Both the position numbers and the translations under genes were made by a program. A stretch of DNA of 64,000 nucleotides from the NCBI GenBank assembly GCA_003134785.1, contig PLCN01000020.1, positions 372,819-436,818 of the forward strand. The letters are read 5' to 3'. Of this stretch, positions 61,601 to 64,000 are shown piece by piece (position 1 is the first letter of the stretch; every line of letters starts with the position of its first letter). The notes under the pieces are model-generated. The model was not told the origin of the DNA, did no database searches, and was given only the letters and a program-made list of their open reading frames with translations. The stretch comes from Spartobacteria bacterium. GTDB taxonomy: Bacteria; Verrucomicrobiota; Verrucomicrobiia; Chthoniobacterales; UBA10450.

Positions 61601-61688
61601 TGACCGCTGATTACGCGGATTTCGCAGATAGGAAAAGGAATTTTGAATTCGAGCTTCTGATCGGCGTTATCCGCGCAATCCGCGGTTA
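61601..61688. repeat. Period-9 degenerate repeats in inverted arms at the end of the fibre gene
   Basis: Left arm 61601-61630 has GATTACGCG GATTTCGCA units; the right arm 61662-61688, reversed, has GATTGCGCG GATAACGCC units. The arms are imperfect reverse complements. The last three bases of the right arm are the stop codon (TAA) of the S74 fibre gene. Confidence 0.75.
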
Positions 61689-64000
61689 GGGGTGATTGTT
61701 CTCGACTGTTCGTGGCGCGGGTTTACTCAATTCCACCTTGTCGCTCACCATTTGAATCTTCGCGTCCTGTTCTTTGAGACGCGCAGTGAAATCTTTTTGC
61801 TGCTGCGCCGCCGTAGCTTTCAACTGGGTGACGGTAACTTCCAATTCCTCAACTTTTTTGTACTGTTTGAGGAACTCGTTGAGCAACATCGCGTTCACCG
61901 CTTCATAGCGCACGGTGAAGACTTTCCCTTCAGCGTCGCGAGCTACCAGATCGGGGTTCACCTTTTCCACTTCCTCGGCCACGAGGCCGAACTGCGGGAT
62001 GCCCTTGGGATCAAACTCACGCTTGTAGCGGAAGGTCACTGGTTTCAGCGAGAGGATTGCTTCGCTCGCCTTGTCCATGGGCTTGATCGCGTCCTTGAAA
62101 CGCTTGGAAGAAACTACCGTGCCTAGCTGACCGTTGGAATCAACAATCACTGGTACGCCACTTGCCACAATGACCCCGCTAATGCCGGCGACGAAAGTAA
62201 CTGTCTGCTGCCCCCCGCCGATGCGGATGGTGCTCGATTCGCCACCAACACCTGCGTTGCCGATGTCGATGTTGTTACTGCCCGTGGTCAACGCGCCGCC
62301 GGCGTTCACACCGATTGCAATATTGTCCTCGCCGGTATTGTTAAAGAGCGCCGAATAACCATCGGCCGTGTTGTTGGAGCCGGCTGTGTTGAAATAGAGC
62401 GCTTGTAAACCATTGGCCGTGTTGTTGGAGCCGCTTGCGTTGCTAAAGAGCGCCTCGCTACCGCTGGCCGTGTTGTAGGTGCCGAATGTGTTGCTCTGGA
62501 GCGCTTGGTAACCATTGGCCGTATTGAAGTCTTCATTGTTGTTTTGGAGCGCTTGGTAACCATTGGCCGTGTTGTTGGAGCCATTGTTGTTTTGGAGCGC
62601 TTCAAAACCGTTAGCCGTGTTGTTGTTGCCACTCGTATTTTCCAAGAGAGCCTGAAAACCGGTGCCTGTGTTGTAATTACCGGTTATGTTATTATTCATC
62701 GAATTTCGGCCGAGAGCGGTGTTGCCAGTACCGTTTGTATTACTGGAGAGCGCATAGGCACCAAACGCCGCGTTGTCGCCTGCCGTGTCGCTATAAAGCG
62801 CTTGCAAACCAACGGCTGTGTCGAAGCCTCTAGCCGTGCCGCTATAGAGGGCTTGATAACCCACAGCTGTGTTGCCTTGGCCAATGGTGTTGTTGAAGAG
62901 CGCTTGAGAACCAACCGCTGTGTTAGGTACATCGCCATCAGTCGTGTTGCTAAAAAGTGCCTGATAACCAACCGCCGTGTTGTCGGACGCAGTTGTGAGT
63001 TGTGATAAGGCCTGGTCACCCATTGCTGAGTTATGGGTTCCCGCAGTGAGGCTGACGAGAGCACTATTTCCCTCAGCCGTGTTGCCGTTGCCCAAGTCTC
63101 CATCCACCACTGGCGCAGCGGGACCAGTCGGGCCGATCGGGCCATCCGCACCAGTAGCGCCAGTCGCACCGTTCGTTCCATCGGTTCCATTCGTTCCGTT
63201 TGTGCCGTTTGTGCCGTTTGTTCCGTCAGTGCCATTGGCACCTGTCGGACCAGTCGCACCGGTCGGGCCTTGCAAGCTGCTCGCACTGCCAGTGCCGAGT
63301 TGGCCGTTCGCGTCGATGAACACGGGATTACCGCTGCTCTCATCGACTCCGTTTATGCCGGCGATGAACGTAGCGGTCTGCACTGCTGGGTGGCCGATGC
63401 GGATCGTATTGGACTCGCCCGCAACATCGCTGGAAGAACCAAGGTCGTTGCTCCAGTTGCCGATGTCAATATTAGCATCGCCCGTGGTGAGGTTGACACC
63501 AGCAGTAAAACCCAAGGCGACGTTGAAGGAGCCGGTTGTGTTGCTAATGAGCGCGTGAAAACCGTTGGCCGTATTTTTGTCGCCAGTGTTGTAAGCGAGC
63601 ACTTCAAAACCGTTGGCCGTATTGAAGGAGCCGGTTGTGTTGCTATAGAGCGCAAACTTACCGTTGGCCGTATTTTTGTTGCCGGTTGTGTTGAGAAAGA
63701 GCGCACCAACACCATTGGCCGTGTTGTCGGCACCGGTGAGGTTGCTATAGAGCGCTTGGTAACCATTAGCCGTGTTGTTGGCACCGGTTGTGTTGAAGTA
63801 GAGCGCCTGATAACCGTCGGCCGTGTTGTTGATCCCACCGTTTGGGCCATCAACACTCGAAAGTGCGCCTGTTCCTTCAGCGGTGTTACCATTGCCCAAG
63901 TCTCCATCCACGACTGGCGCAGCGGGACCAGTCGGGCCGATCGGGCCATCCGCACCAGTGGCGCCAGTCGCACCATCGGTTCCATTCGTTCCGTTTGTGC
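61686..64000 (-). CDS. Repetitive collagen-like fibre protein with S74 chaperone domain, 3' part (5' end outside window)
   Basis: At least 771 residues; the frame is open to the window edge. Two similar modules are seen, 804 bases apart. Each begins with collagen-like G-T-N/G-A-T/G-P triplets, a constant PAAPVVDGDLGNGNTAEG, then many 16-19-residue units of the type NTANGYQALYSNTTG, and ends in TIRIG...TFIAGI...GQLGT. The C-terminus has the S74 signature SSKRFKDAIKPMD and FRYKREFDPKGIPQFGLVAE, then a coiled coil. S74 domains trim themselves off after trimerisation of fibres. It is probably a surface or tail-like fibre. Confidence 0.9.
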   Translation of the reverse strand, partial: TNGTNGTDGATGATGADGPIGPTGPAAPVVDGDLGNGNTAEGTGALSSVDGPNGGINNTADGYQALYFNTTGANNTANGYQALYSNLTGADNTANGVGALFLNTTGNKNTANGKFALYSNTTGSFNTANGFEVLAYNTGDKNTANGFHALISNTTGSFNVALGFTAGVNLTTGDANIDIGNWSNDLGSSSDVAGESNTIRIGHPAVQTATFIAGINGVDESSGNPVFIDANGQLGTGSASSLQGPTGATGPTGANGTDGTNGTNGTNGTNGTDGTNGATGATGADGPIGPTGPAAPVVDGDLGNGNTAEGNSALVSLTAGTHNSAMGDQALSQLTTASDNTAVGYQALFSNTTDGDVPNTAVGSQALFNNTIGQGNTAVGYQALYSGTARGFDTAVGLQALYSDTAGDNAAFGAYALSSNTNGTGNTALGRNSMNNNITGNYNTGTGFQALLENTSGNNNTANGFEALQNNNGSNNTANGYQALQNNNEDFNTANGYQALQSNTFGTYNTASGSEALFSNASGSNNTANGLQALYFNTAGSNNTADGYSALFNNTGEDNIAIGVNAGGALTTGSNNIDIGNAGVGGESSTIRIGGGQQTVTFVAGISGVIVASGVPVIVDSNGQLGTVVSSKRFKDAIKPMDKASEAILSLKPVTFRYKREFDPKGIPQFGLVAEEVEKVNPDLVARDAEGKVFTVRYEAVNAMLLNEFLKQYKKVEELEVTVTQLKATAAQQQKDFTARLKEQDAKIQMVSDKVELSKPAPRTVENNHP

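Noticed and set aside
62300..63000. Regular repeats that look like a CRISPR array
   Set aside because: Units are in phase with codons and encode the NTANG solenoid of the fibre protein; spacers are not unique and no cas genes are present.

Overview
The window reads as a chromosomal segment of a GC-rich, Gram-negative member of the Verrucomicrobia, probably a soil lineage near Chthoniobacterales/Spartobacteria. This is an inference. It rests on the mix of genes: an adjacent DUF1800/DUF1501 pair, RNase HIII, HemQ, a PUR-domain protein, a folP-cdaA pair, an S74-terminated fibre protein, a TonB-dependent receptor and 23S-IVS-type four-helix-bundle protein. No rRNA, phage, plasmid or CRISPR locus is visible. 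One tRNA-Ser is present.

Layout. 1-9.7 kb: 5' part of gpmI, a divergent alkaline-phosphatase-like gene that lacks the catalytic residues, a secreted discoidin-like protein, a TPR membrane protein, a large TonB-dependent receptor and a TonB-domain protein. 10-13 kb: ribE-aroD, a LON-domain protein and dgt. 13.2-17.5 kb: a minus-strand operon of a membrane protein, pdhA-pdhB-pdhC and a small membrane protein. 17.7-26.6 kb: rpsT, an L,D-transpeptidase, a processive GT2 enzyme, a hybrid histidine kinase, an HU/IHF protein, a DUF4388 regulator pair and rnhC. 26.7-35.8 kb: a mostly plus-strand housekeeping run (mutY, trpB, IVS-type protein, yicC, gmk, coaC, coaB, a 22-residue Lys/Ala peptide, suhB-like, ispF, cysS, a beta-helix protein). 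35.8-45 kb: tRNA-Ser, hemQ, a degenerate rhomboid, gcvT-gcvH, a response regulator, a DUF1345 protein, DUF1501 and DUF1800. 45-54 kb: xseB-dxs, an orphan ABC ATPase, an SDR epimerase, scpA, rodA, a SprT-like protein, cdaA with an overlapping mini-YbbR gene, and folP. 54-64 kb: rnr, a PUR protein, ppdK, a TMTC-like GT-C/TPR protein and the 3' part of a repetitive collagen-like/S74 fibre gene running out of the window.

The genes serve central metabolism (PDH, PPDK, glycine cleavage, riboflavin, shikimate, isoprenoid, CoA and folate synthesis), envelope building (RodA, L,D-transpeptidase, GT2, c-di-AMP synthesis) and nucleic-acid maintenance (MutY, RNase HIII, RNase R, YicC, Dgt, XseB, ScpA).

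The most unusual signal is at DNA level. Degenerate short tandem repeats of period 7, 6 and 9 occur repeatedly, usually as inverted arms that touch start or stop codons. One pair brackets the IVS-type gene like a cassette. Arrays of the same heptamer family are also read as protein in CoaC, CysS and the IVS-type protein. A solitary 9-mer related to that family, CGTTAGGCG, recurs in genes in different reading frames. Several longer palindromic elements sit at other gene boundaries.
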